Source of the DNA: Botryococcus braunii
Lineage: Eukaryota > Chlorophyta > Trebouxiophyceae
DNA length: 17,500 bases
NCBI GenBank assembly: GCA_002005505.1
Contig: KV908357.1
Span: 463,844 to 481,343 of the forward strand
Direction of reading: 5' to 3'
Shown here piece after piece: positions 10,135-17,500 of the stretch. How positions within the stretch are numbered: the stretch's first letter is position 1; each line of letters opens with the position of its first letter. The notes beneath the pieces were generated by a model. It ran no database searches, was not told where the DNA came from, and saw only the letters and a list, made by a program, of their open reading frames with translations. The position numbers and the translations under genes are program-made.

Positions 10135-10507
10135 ACGATAGGTGGGCAGCCACAAGAGTGTTCCTTATACTCATTAGGTCATGTTGCGTCGCTGGGGGCT
10201 TGTCATAGTAAGCAGCGCGATTGTAATGGGGTTTCTATTATATTAAACTGTGTTGTGGGGGTGATACATGTGGTTGGTGTTGCATGTAAGGGGTGCTACG
10301 TGGTGCAACAGCTCTAGTAAGGGGGTGTTGGAACTGCTCATGGTGCTTCAGTGAATTTCTCTTTAGTGAGATTCTCATGCAGTGTCTCTACTTGCAAGCC
10401 AATTGGTGGACGTGCAAACATGCTAAAACGATGCCACTGCAGTCCAAGCTTGGAGGGGCAGGGAAGGGGGCGTCACAGTGTTGCCCAGAGGTTTTGTTGA
10501 GGGACGT
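9885..10507. other. 3' flank of the ZNHIT2-like gene with (GT)n
   Basis: A GT microsatellite occupies 9924-10133, starting about 40 bases after the stop codon. Sequence after it has no convincing coding frame. A TGTAA word near 10284 could act as an algal-type polyadenylation signal, but that is weak evidence. Confidence 0.5.
9924..10133. repeat. (GT)n microsatellite with GC-alternating core
   Basis: Long GT runs are interrupted by GCGTGC units and an alternating GCGCGCGC stretch near 9988-10003. It begins about 40 bases downstream of the ZNHIT2-like stop codon. Confidence 0.97.
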
Positions 10508-10590
10508 GTTATTTCGTAAACATTGTGCCTGCTTTGTTATTTCGTAAACATTGTGCCTGCTGTGTACTTTCGTAAACATTGTGCCTGCTG
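10508..10590. repeat. 28-base tandem repeat, about three copies
   Basis: Copies start at about 10508, 10536 and 10564 and share TTTCGTAAACATTGTGCCTG. The third copy has CT in place of AT just before the shared word. Confidence 0.9.
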
Positions 10591-11110
10591 TGGCAGAGTC
10601 TATGCAAGCCAGCTGCACCCCTTCCCCCCCCCCTTCCCCTTTCCGATCCTTTCTTGATTTGCAAATTGGGAAGTCTTCCCGATTCCAGAACAGTGGCACG
10701 CGTGGAAATTGGTGGTTATCTTGCACAAGTAATTATCAAGCATGTAAGACCCGCAACTTTTTGAGAGCAGAGCTACAGACCCTAGGGTCACAGCCCCATT
10801 TATTTTGCCCCTATATATGCCATGGTGGCTGGTTCTGGATTTAACATTTCTTCCTCCTTCATTCCATATTTAGTGCAATATATGTCTCCATTACAGTTTT
10901 GGAAAATTAACGGTTATTCTCAGTATAGGAGGGGTCCCTTCAGGACCATCAGACGCTTTTGTCTTGTACCCTGACCGCCAGCTGGCCTGCGGCCTGCGGT
11001 TAGACAATCGATCCCTGTGTGATAAAGGACCCTTCGAAGGTTACTAAGGTCCACACCGGATTAGCCGAGGAGTTCTCGATGAATCAAGATCACTCCGGAC
11101 ATTCTCAGTA
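10591..11110. other. Intergenic stretch, nothing firmly assignable
   Basis: No coding frame with gene-like composition was found. A TATATA word occurs near 10813, but it is about 650 bases from the next start codon, so it is probably not that gene's core promoter. Confidence 0.4.
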
Positions 11111-11308
11111 GTCCCGGACTACGAGTCCGACCCATGGAGTTGCTCCAGTGGAGTCCAGGCGGACCTAACTCTGGAGTCTGGAATCTGGGACCCAGAGTCC
11201 AGGTCCAGACTAGTCTGGAGTTACTCCAGCCTTTCCGAACTCTGGGCTCCGTACCGGACCGGCAGGACCGGACGACGTGGGCCACGATTCGTGGCCCACG
11301 AATCGTGG
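11110..11308. repeat. Palindrome-rich block
   Basis: Short perfect dyads are packed together. Arms 11168-11174 and 11192-11198 pair. CAGACTAGTCTG (11206-11217) is a perfect palindrome. CTGGAGT-T-ACTCCAG lies at 11215-11229. A 25-base odd palindrome with 12-base arms lies at 11276-11300. Inside and beyond it, 13-base words at 11282-11294 and 11296-11308 are reverse complements one base apart. It sits 160 to 360 bases upstream of the small heat-shock gene. Confidence 0.85.
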
Positions 11309-11363
11309 ATGCTTCCACACAAGTCTAGCGAAGTTGCGACGTGTCCCGAGGACACCTCCGGTG

Positions 11364-11396
11364 TTTCTATAACGTTCTACGACCCTGAGATTTAAA
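11364..11396 (+). promoter_or_regulatory. Possible degenerate heat-shock element and TTTAAA core
   Basis: Four consecutive 5-base units read tTTCt, aTAAc, gTTCt, aCGAc. Against the alternating nTTCn/nGAAn heat-shock element, two units are perfect and two have one mismatch. A TTTAAA word follows at 11391-11396. The array lies about 85-105 bases upstream of the ATG of a small heat-shock gene, a typical place for such an element. The match is imperfect. Confidence 0.35.
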
Positions 11397-11467
11397 CCCC
11401 ATCGGCACGCCGTCGTTGGCATTCAAAGAATACCAAGCGAATTACTTAAACTTGCACAAACAACAAT

Positions 11468-13457
11468 ATGTCTTCTTGCGTGATTGCCTCTTCTGCTAGC
11501 ACCAACATGTCCATGGTGAAGTCTTCAAGGAGCTTGGCTTCCTTAAAACCTGCGATGCGGTATGCTTGTGCAATGCCACGGGCGTTGGCAACAACGAACA
11601 ACACTGCGCAAGGGGTGACCGACGGCCCCCTTCCAGCACCAACGGAGTCTAAAAATCAAAGCTCTACTGCCGTCATGAATGCACCAAGCCGGAGGTCCTT
11701 ATACGTGACTCCGTACTCGGCATCTCCGTTCACGGGGCTGCTCCCCAGACGGATCAACAACCTCTTCAAGGAGATGGAAGAGGTAATTAATATATGTGCT
11801 ATCCAAACTCTGGTGTTCCGTTAGAGGCCCGAGTTTTGAATGTGTCGAGGTTGTGACAGCCGAGTAATTCCTTCTCGATCATATATGTCATCACAGCATA
11901 TTTACATCGAAAGTAGGACGTGAATTGATTGAAATTTTCTTTTTAAAATTTCGACTGAGTTTGGATATAGAGTTTCCATGACGTGGTCACGCGCTGTAAG
12001 CGTTCATATCCGACCACAGCACAACTTGGAACATGATCACTTGTTAGATGCATGTAGAGATGTGACAGACCTAACCATCAAGGTTCTGAAGGTATTTTTG
12101 AATTATCAGGAGATTAATGCAATGACTCGTGATGTTTGGGGCGACATCAACCGTGACTTCCTATCGGGACCCATAACTCCGACAGGTGGAGCCAGCCTTG
12201 GCGCTACTGACGTTAAGGAGACTGAAACAGCCTTCGAGCTGCACGTGGATGCTCCAGGCCTCACAAAGGAAGATGTTAAGGTGCCAGCCAGGACATGTCT
12301 TATACTCTGCCTTGTGAACATCATCCGAATGAGCTTTCATTTTGGCTTCTTGTTGAAGGGAAATGGGGGTCCGTGCTGGACTGGTATACAGTATATACTT
12401 GTACTGCTGGACTCGGATACAGTATACACAGGAGTGGTACTAGCTTGTATTTCATGTTTGAAATTCAGTTGCGATACGACTGTGATTGAAACAACAAGGA
12501 TTCCTTATAGAATGTGCTACATATATACTTGTATACAAATATGGCGACGCCGGTCTGTACACAACGGTTAACCATATATCATGGAACAGTTAGCCAGGCT
12601 TACATGTACATGTACATGTACACATTTGTCATGAGTTACAGACCTCCAAGACTACCTCGGGGAACATTATGCTAGTATGGTGTCCATTAGCTGACAGGTA
12701 TGTAGCATTCATGGCGATGGGTTTATGAGTAGTTACTGCGCAGATATGCATATCATTGGGCATAGTTTCCTCAAAGCAGTAGACACCTGTATATCGCAAT
12801 AGATGTTGCTTGACATCTTTGAATGAATGTTTTTTCCAGGTAGCGCTGGACAAGGATGGAGTGTTGACAATCAGCGGGGAGCGTCAGACTGTCAGTGAAG
12901 AAAGCAAGGACAATTTCAAGAGGGTGGAGCGTGTTTTTGGCACCTTCACGAGAAGGTGAGCAATCCCTGGTATCTTTCACAGGCACAATTAAAAAATACC
13001 CACTTCCCCTGTCCCCATATAGAATCCTGGGTGGGAGAATTTACTTCAGAGGCCTGCAGAGTTAAGCATGTACACATATGTGATGCTACTTCATTACTTC
13101 TTCGAGCAAAATCATCATACTCTATCAGCAAAACTTGTCCTTCATGAGAATTTGCATGCACTCTTCTAACCTTGTCTGAACATGGTTATTGGACTGTTCA
13201 ATGTTTAAGTTTCAAGGACTGAGGGGGTGTATGGGATGTACAACCTGTACAGTGAGTTGTACATCTAATTTTACCTAGCTAGCTACATGTGGCATGTGCA
13301 GACCAAGATGTGCATGGTGGTCTGCACATGTTGGACTAGACTATTGTGAATTGGTGTTGTATTTGAGACTTGACTTCCTCTCCATCTTCTCTCCACAGCC
13401 CCCTTTCCTCTCTCTTCTGCAGAAGAAAGACAGCTGCGTGTGTGCTGTGTGTGTGTG

Positions 13458-13509
<52 letters not shown>

Positions 13510-13512
13510 GTG

Positions 13513-13551
<39 letters not shown>

Positions 13552-13626
13552 TGTGTGTGTGTGCGTGTGTGTGTGTGTGTGTGTGCGCGCGTGCGTGTGT
13601 GTGTTTGCGCGCGTGCGCACGCTTGC

Positions 13627-13711
<85 letters not shown>

Positions 13712-14114
13712 GGGGGGGGGGGGTGTTGAACCTCGGGATGGGTGCACGGGTGGTGATATTACTTACCTTCTGATATCACCTAAGAAGGGGGAATTGCTTG
13801 TGAATGTAGTCCGGAATCAAGTAATTGCAAGTATGTACTCCTAGCAAGTGGGGTGCACCAGGCGTTCTTCCCGACTTTTGCAATATTTAGGAATTTACCA
13901 GCATATGATGCAGGTAAATTTCAGTTGCTTACTAGTGACGCTCCTCCTCTTTTAGCCTGAATGGGAGTTTCAATTAAAACGCAGGTTCCAAGTTCCAGAG
14001 GGGGTGGAGAAAGACAAGATTTCTGCCAAGGTGGAGAACGGTGTTCTGCGTGTTGAGCTGCCAAAAGCCGCTGAACCGAATGAGCCCCACGAGCAGTGCA
14101 TACTTGTGGAATGA
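11468..14114 (+). CDS. Small heat-shock protein (alpha-crystallin/HSP20), probably organelle-targeted
   Basis: This is an ATP-independent holdase chaperone. Four exons at 11468-11782, 12110-12280, 12840-12955 and 13985-14114 encode 243 residues. All junctions are GT-AG with matching phases (0, 0, 2). The alpha-crystallin domain starts near residue 139 and shows DAPGLTKEDVKV, LTISGER, RVERVFGTFTRRF and NGVLRVELPK (219-228). The C-terminal ILV at 240-242 fits the I/V-x-I/V anchor that contacts neighbouring subunits. Residues 1 to about 60 are rich in Ser, Ala and Met with basic residues and no acidic ones, resembling a plastid or mitochondrial transit peptide. Residues 85-130 (RRINNLFKEMEEE) form an amphipathic-looking arm, but I see no Met-rich block like that of plastid HSP21. 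The beta5-6 region looks more like cytosolic or bacterial-type sHSPs than HSP21, so the compartment is uncertain. Confidence 0.88.
11783..12109 (+). other. Intron 1 of the small heat-shock gene
   Basis: The intron is 327 bases, phase 0, AT-rich. The donor is GTAATT after GAAGAG and the acceptor is TTGAATTATCAG. The downstream open frame runs back into the intron but has no family similarity there. Confidence 0.8.
12281..12839 (+). other. Intron 2 of the small heat-shock gene
   Basis: The intron is 559 bases, phase 0. The donor is GTGCCA and the acceptor is TGTTTTTTCCAG. It contains a self-complementary ACATGT/GTAC array at about 12602-12622 and repeated GGATACAGTATA-like words near 12384 and 12414. 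Confidence 0.85.
12602..12622. repeat. (ACATGT) self-complementary repeat
   Basis: About three and a half units of ACATGT, each a perfect six-base palindrome, so the stretch can fold on itself. It lies in intron 2 of the small heat-shock gene. Confidence 0.85.
12956..13984 (+). other. Intron 3 of the small heat-shock gene, with large (GT)n
   Basis: The intron is 1,029 bases, phase 2. The donor is GTGAGC and the acceptor is TTAAAACGCAG. It splits the Arg codon between TFTR and FQVP. A GT microsatellite ending in a 15-base G run fills 13437-13723. Confidence 0.85.
13437..13723. repeat. (GT)n microsatellite ending in a G run
   Basis: GT units with GC-rich interruptions (TGCGCGCGTGCG type) at about 13583-13632. 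It ends in a G homopolymer at 13709-13723. It lies inside intron 3 of the small heat-shock gene. Confidence 0.97.
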
Positions 14115-14207
14115 TCCAGTTGCAATGATAGCTTCTAAAAGACCCCAAACCTGCTTGTTATGATGCCCTAGTGCGTATGCATTGGCTGAGCGAATTTGCG
14201 GCCCCAG

Positions 14208-14213
14208 AATAAA
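14208..14213 (+). terminator. Candidate AATAAA polyadenylation signal of the small heat-shock gene
   Basis: An AATAAA hexamer lies 94 bases after the stop codon at 14112-14114. Position and sequence fit a polyadenylation signal, but usage cannot be confirmed from DNA alone. Confidence 0.35.
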
Positions 14214-15018
14214 CGATACAAGAGTCACTGGAAATTTTCTGTCTGGCGAAAGCCATATTCCCTCCCTAACAGTGGAGAGGTTTGGTCTGATGGGGCACTC
14301 ATGTGACCGTTGTGCATATGCATCTTCCTTGCTGGTGCCTCAGCAAGTGTACTGGTCAAGAGCCAATGTGTCTAGACAAACTGTCAGATCTGTGCCATCA
14401 GCCCACCCCGGCTCTGTGGCGGAAACGGTATTTGGGGTAATCCGCAGACCAAGTGGGGGGTCTTGCCCATTTTTTTAAAATTGCAATTATGTGGGTTGCA
14501 ATTATGTGGGTCAAGTAGTGCAACAACATGGCATATTGAAGGGTATAATTCAGGCAGATACATACTTTTCTGGTACATTCTTTATAGAGTGGCGTGAGAA
14601 TCTGGCGTGTTGGGACAGCTCTAGATCTATTTTGTTGGAAAGTTTTAATCATACTGCGATAGTTTGAAATAATTATCCTAGGATGGCAGCCCACTTGCTC
14701 AATAGCTACTGCCTGTTCTGGCTTGTAGTTTAATTTGTTGTTGTTGTTTTTTTTGGTTGTTTTTTTTTTTTTTTTTTTTTCCTTCAATTGGTCTAATTTT
14801 TCAAGTACATGCCTGGTTCAAATAATTATGTTAGTGACAGATCTTAGTGATCAGGTTTTATCATTCAGGATTTATCACAGATGCACAGCTCGAAAATTAG
14901 AATCTGCACCTAGTCTTTAGAGTTTTGTAGAACTGCACACATGCAGTTGCTGTTTTTGTAAAAGTTTGGGTTGGACTATGGACCTGCGGACAATGCATGC
15001 AATTTCTGCAGTGTTCAT
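14214..15018. other. Intergenic stretch after the small heat-shock gene
   Basis: It holds a perfect 15-base tandem duplication at 14481-14510 (TTGCAATTATGTGGG twice) and T runs near 14747-14780. A 98-residue open frame at 14182-14478 has no ATG start and no recognisable domain. No supported gene. Confidence 0.5.
14481..14510. repeat. Perfect 15-base tandem duplication
   Basis: TTGCAATTATGTGGG occurs twice in direct succession. Confidence 0.95.
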
Positions 15019-15245
<227 letters not shown>

Positions 15246-15536
15246 TACTAGTACTGGTGGGGAGTAGCAGTACACAAGGGCGAGTCCAACGGCTCATGGC
15301 TACATTCATGTAGTTGCAAGGTTGCAATGCACATATCTAAAATGAAACACAAAACAAGAACAACACAAAACATGTGCACGTGCTTTGCGATGTAGTGACT
15401 GTACAAGGCATTTGACAAGTCCGATTTCAAGCGATAGGCAACATGTTGGCTGGTGTGCACCATGCATCATTGCAACTCATGTACATCTATAGTCTTAAGA
15501 GCCTGCAGGGTGCACGCAGTCTGCTCACCTGTGCAG

Positions 15537-15928
15537 GCCACTGTTAAGATAGTTTGGGAGACCAAGGAGGCTTGTAAGGTCCCCCTGTTGGCAGGGTTTC
15601 AAAGGTGTTTAGTTGGGAGAAAGGTAAGTGTGTGCTGTAGCCCGCACACAAAGAAACACTGGGTGTATTTTCAATGGCACACCTACCGAGTCACAGTGCA
15701 TACCCACGCAGTCCCACTTACTTGGGGTACACATGACGCCTTGCTGAAGCCCGATGCAGTTGCCAGGGTCGGCTTCGCGTACCAATTCCAAAAGGATCAT
15801 ATGAATTGGAATTGATGCACTGTCCGTATGGTAAGTTAAGTGTCCGACAACCATATCGGTCATCATATTGAGACCTGTGATTCACAGGCTGCCGTTTTTC
15901 AAAGGCTGTGAAAACCTCCAGGCAGTAG
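15537..15928 (+). CDS. Exon-like segments of an unidentified gene
   Basis: I do not recognise the product. Segment 15537-15623 has a strong acceptor (CTCACCTGTGCAG) and a consensus donor (AAG then GTAAGT). It is open in only one frame (ATVKIVWETKEACKV, then PLLAGFQRCLVGRK). Segment 15767-15830 follows GTTGCCAG, ends at a consensus GTAAGT donor, and reads GRLRVPIPKGSYELELMHCP in the matching phase 0. The next acceptor (GTGATTCACAG, exon from 15888) is good. In the phase implied by the preceding donor it gives only 12 residues before TAG at 15926-15928. The other frame is open much longer (LPFFKGCENLQAVDAISEI, then SDVWHIAMVFEGRDRELII, to TAG at 16018). A frameshift, a missed exon or a decayed gene would explain this. 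Confidence 0.3.
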
Positions 15929-16058
15929 ATGCGATATCTGAGATATCTGATGTTTGGCACATTGCAATGGTTTTCGAAGGCCGGGACCGTGAGCTGATCA
16001 TCACGGAACCCACACGTTAGCTTGAAGGAACCGAAGGGACTGCGCAACCTCCCGAAAA

Positions 16059-16440
16059 ATGGCTTTCGTCCCCCTCCGCACCGTGGATAATGTGACTGTC
16101 CCGTATGAATGCATTGAGTGGGTGGCAGACAAGACATGTCATAGAGAGATACTGGTTTGTGGCATTAGGATCTTGCATGCATTGCGCGTAGCTTTTCCCA
16201 TGATTTCGTGTTGGGCAAGTTGAATCGGGGTTTGTGATCGGGACTTTCGCTATTTCAGGTCACGAATGGAGTGAGGACGATGTAGATCTTGTTCTCGAAA
16301 AGTTTCCTCCAGATAGGTTGATATTGATGACGCCTATCTGTGTGCTGCGCTTTGATATTGTTGCTCTAGCTAAGCGTCAATTCCAAGATGGCATGCTCGA
16401 GAGCACTAGACACGGTCCTCCCGCAACTTATAAGCTGTAA
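16059..16440 (+). CDS. Candidate two-exon small gene, unidentified
   Basis: ATG at 16059 opens MAFVPLRTVDNVTVPYECIE, then WVADKTCHREILV. A GTGGCA donor at 16159 (phase 1) can join to the strong acceptor TTTCGCTATTTCAG, with the second exon at 16259-16440. That exon reads HEWSEDDVDLVLEKFPPDRL, then ILMTPICVLRFDIVALAKRQ, and on to GPPATYKL and TAA. The product would be 93 residues. The second exon has good protein-like composition and is probably real. The first exon and its weak donor are less certain. No domain, signal peptide or membrane segment is evident. It could instead be the 3' end of the gene whose fragments lie at 15537-16020. Confidence 0.35.
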
Positions 16441-16618
16441 CGAAAAGATCTTTCACTTAGTCGTCTGCATCCAGTGTTAGAGGACGTGCAAAATGTGGAA
16501 ACGTTCGGACTTCCGTTCGCTGTCGGGTCACACTCTCAGCAACACTTCAAGCAAATTGCAAACTTAATCAATGGAGATTAATGCCTACCTCCTAATCAGG
16601 TTTCTCTCTTTTTGGCAG

Positions 16619-16753
16619 CTTAAAACCCTTATAGCCGCCAGTCCAGAAAGGAGATAGGACTCCAAAGCAGGACTTCAGTGCAGCCGGGTAGGTGCTGGAA
16701 AGCTCTGTCAACAGTTGAATCTTAACCCATGCCATCAGGCCTTGGGTCATGAC
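16619..16753 (+). other. 5' leader exon with two tiny upstream ORFs
   Basis: A very strong acceptor (GGTTTCTCTCTTTTTGGCAG) ends at 16618, so an upstream leader exon is implied. Two short upstream ORFs precede the main start. One is at 16729-16752 (MPSGLGS then stop, ending one base before the main ATG). The other is ATGACATGA at 16749-16757, which overlaps the main ATG. Confidence 0.55.
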
Positions 16754-16978
16754 ATGAGGTTGAGGAACAGAAGCCGCCAGGATTATGCTTGGCTCCTTGT
16801 GGTTATTTCAGCGGCAGTGGTGAGTGTCGGTCTCGTGGGCTGGACCCTCCTGAACCAAAGTGACTCAGTGAGGAGGGGGTACACACAACTGGTGGGGCCT
16901 GCCAAGGCCAATGCGCTTGCGCTGGCAACCAAGTATGCTCTGGAAGCTGCTGACCGAGCTGTTGCAGGGGCCACTGAG
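16754..16978 (+). CDS. N-terminal exon of an unidentified single-pass membrane protein, partial
   Basis: I do not recognise the family. The exon encodes 75 residues beginning MRLRNRSRQDYAW and ends at a consensus donor (GAG then GTATGT) in phase 0. Residues 1-9 are basic. About 12-32 (AWLLVVISAAVVSVGLVGWT) form one hydrophobic membrane span. The remainder (RRGYTQLVGPAKANALALAT, then KYALEAADRAVAGATE) looks alpha-helical and Ala-rich. The basic N-terminus before the span would predict it faces the cytosol or stroma. The rest of the gene lies beyond the window. I chose the ATG at 16754 because frames from the upstream ATGs close at once. Confidence 0.55.
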
Positions 16979-17500
16979 GTATGTCGCAATACTTCCTGAT
17001 CTTTGCACTATCCCAGTACCCTTGGGTGTGATACTATAAGTATGGCCTCCTAGGGCTTTCCCACAAGCTTTTTAGGCCTTTCTACTCTGTTTGGCTTGGT
17101 GAAGATTATGCAACCGATTCAACGGCTTTTGTGCCGTTCCGGGCTGTACTTGTGGATCATAACGTGATGATTCACAAGTACAGCATGAAATGTGCAGCAT
17201 TTAGTCAATGTTTTTCCTTGGGTGTATGAGAGTATGTTGGAGGTTTTGTTGAAATGTTTGAAGGGGGATGAATTCCACCAGCGGTGACAAGGGGCTGGGG
17301 GAGGGGGAGGGTATGTGGATGGCCAAGAATCTGCATGTTCTGTTGAGGACATCTTGGTTGGGTTGGTGAATGTTGAAATTGAGGATATAACTGAGGAGTG
17401 CAGCACTGATGATTGATTGAAAGAAGATCCGCATGAGACCCGCATGTCTGTTCCCTGCACCCACTTGCATTGGTCGTGCATTTGCCAGCCCCCAGAGCAG
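16979..17500 (+). other. First coding-region intron of the final gene, running to the window edge
   Basis: No exon was recognised after the 16979 donor. The segment contains two adjacent perfect or near-perfect hairpins (17121-17138 and 17143-17184) and a G-rich patch near 17291-17310. A CAG ends the window and could be an acceptor, which cannot be tested here. Confidence 0.4.
17143..17184. repeat. 18-base-pair inverted repeat with 6-base loop
   Basis: Arm GCTGTACTTGTGGATCAT (17143-17160) pairs with 17167-17184, leaving loop AACGTG. There is a single mismatch, which is a G-U wobble if transcribed from the plus strand. Just upstream, AACGGC (17121-17126) pairs with GCCGTT (17133-17138). Confidence 0.9.

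Noticed and set aside
10960..11060. Possible tRNA or small RNA gene in a GC-rich stretch
   Set aside because: I found no B-box-like GGTTCGAATCC word and no cloverleaf pairing by eye.
13283..13844. Frames of 94-159 residues across the GT tract
   Set aside because: They are translations of (GT)n within the small heat-shock gene intron.
14182..14478. 98-residue plus-strand open frame
   Set aside because: It has no ATG start and no recognisable domain. It overlaps the likely 3' end of the small heat-shock transcript, including the AATAAA.
15718..16137. 139-residue minus-strand open frame
   Set aside because: It is long for this base composition, but irregular in makeup. It lies opposite plus-strand segments that have good splice sites and more natural protein sequence.

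Overview
The window is nuclear DNA from an intron-rich eukaryote. The genes are split by GT-AG introns of about 200 to 1,850 bases, and splice phases agree at nearly every junction I could place. The gene content points to the green lineage: a small heat-shock protein with an N-terminal extension resembling an organelle transit peptide, a short-chain dehydrogenase close to the TIC32/RDH/WWOX branch, and a ZNHIT2-type HIT zinc-finger protein. Large introns full of CT, GT/CA, C, G and T runs fit a large, repeat-rich genome such as that of a charophycean alga (Chara-like). That organism guess is inference and only moderately held. Layout, left to right. (1) 155-1268, plus strand: the last two exons of a short-chain dehydrogenase. 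Their 859-base intron holds a CT/GT microsatellite and a 46-base tandem repeat. (2) 1525-2049, minus strand: two candidate terminal exons of an unidentified, tail-to-tail gene (low confidence). (3) 2050-4035: no confident gene. It contains a compound microsatellite of about 600 bases (2591-3196) with a 438-base all-pyrimidine run, and a GC-rich palindrome patch near 3626-3680. (4) 4081-9884, plus strand: a complete five-exon ZNHIT2-like gene coding for about 833 residues. Its conserved part ends near residue 434. It is followed by a long low-complexity tail carrying five spaced [R/M]-[V/A/L]-[L/M]-IEEVP motifs. (5) 9885-11467: a GT microsatellite, a 28-base tandem repeat and a palindrome-rich block upstream of the next gene. 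(6) 11468-14114, plus strand: a complete four-exon small heat-shock protein of 243 residues, with a possible degenerate heat-shock element about 90 bases upstream. (7) 14115-16440: 3' flank, another GT microsatellite, and several exon-like pieces (15537-15928 and 16059-16440) that I could not join into one confident gene. (8) 16619-16978 onward, plus strand: the first coding exon of an unidentified single-pass membrane protein, running off the window. The SDR, ZNHIT2, sHSP and final genes share a strand, but nothing suggests co-transcription or a common pathway. ZNHIT2 (R2TP/HSP90 assembly network in animals) and the small heat-shock protein both touch chaperone biology, and that may be coincidence. 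No rRNA, tRNA, CRISPR array or intact transposon was seen.
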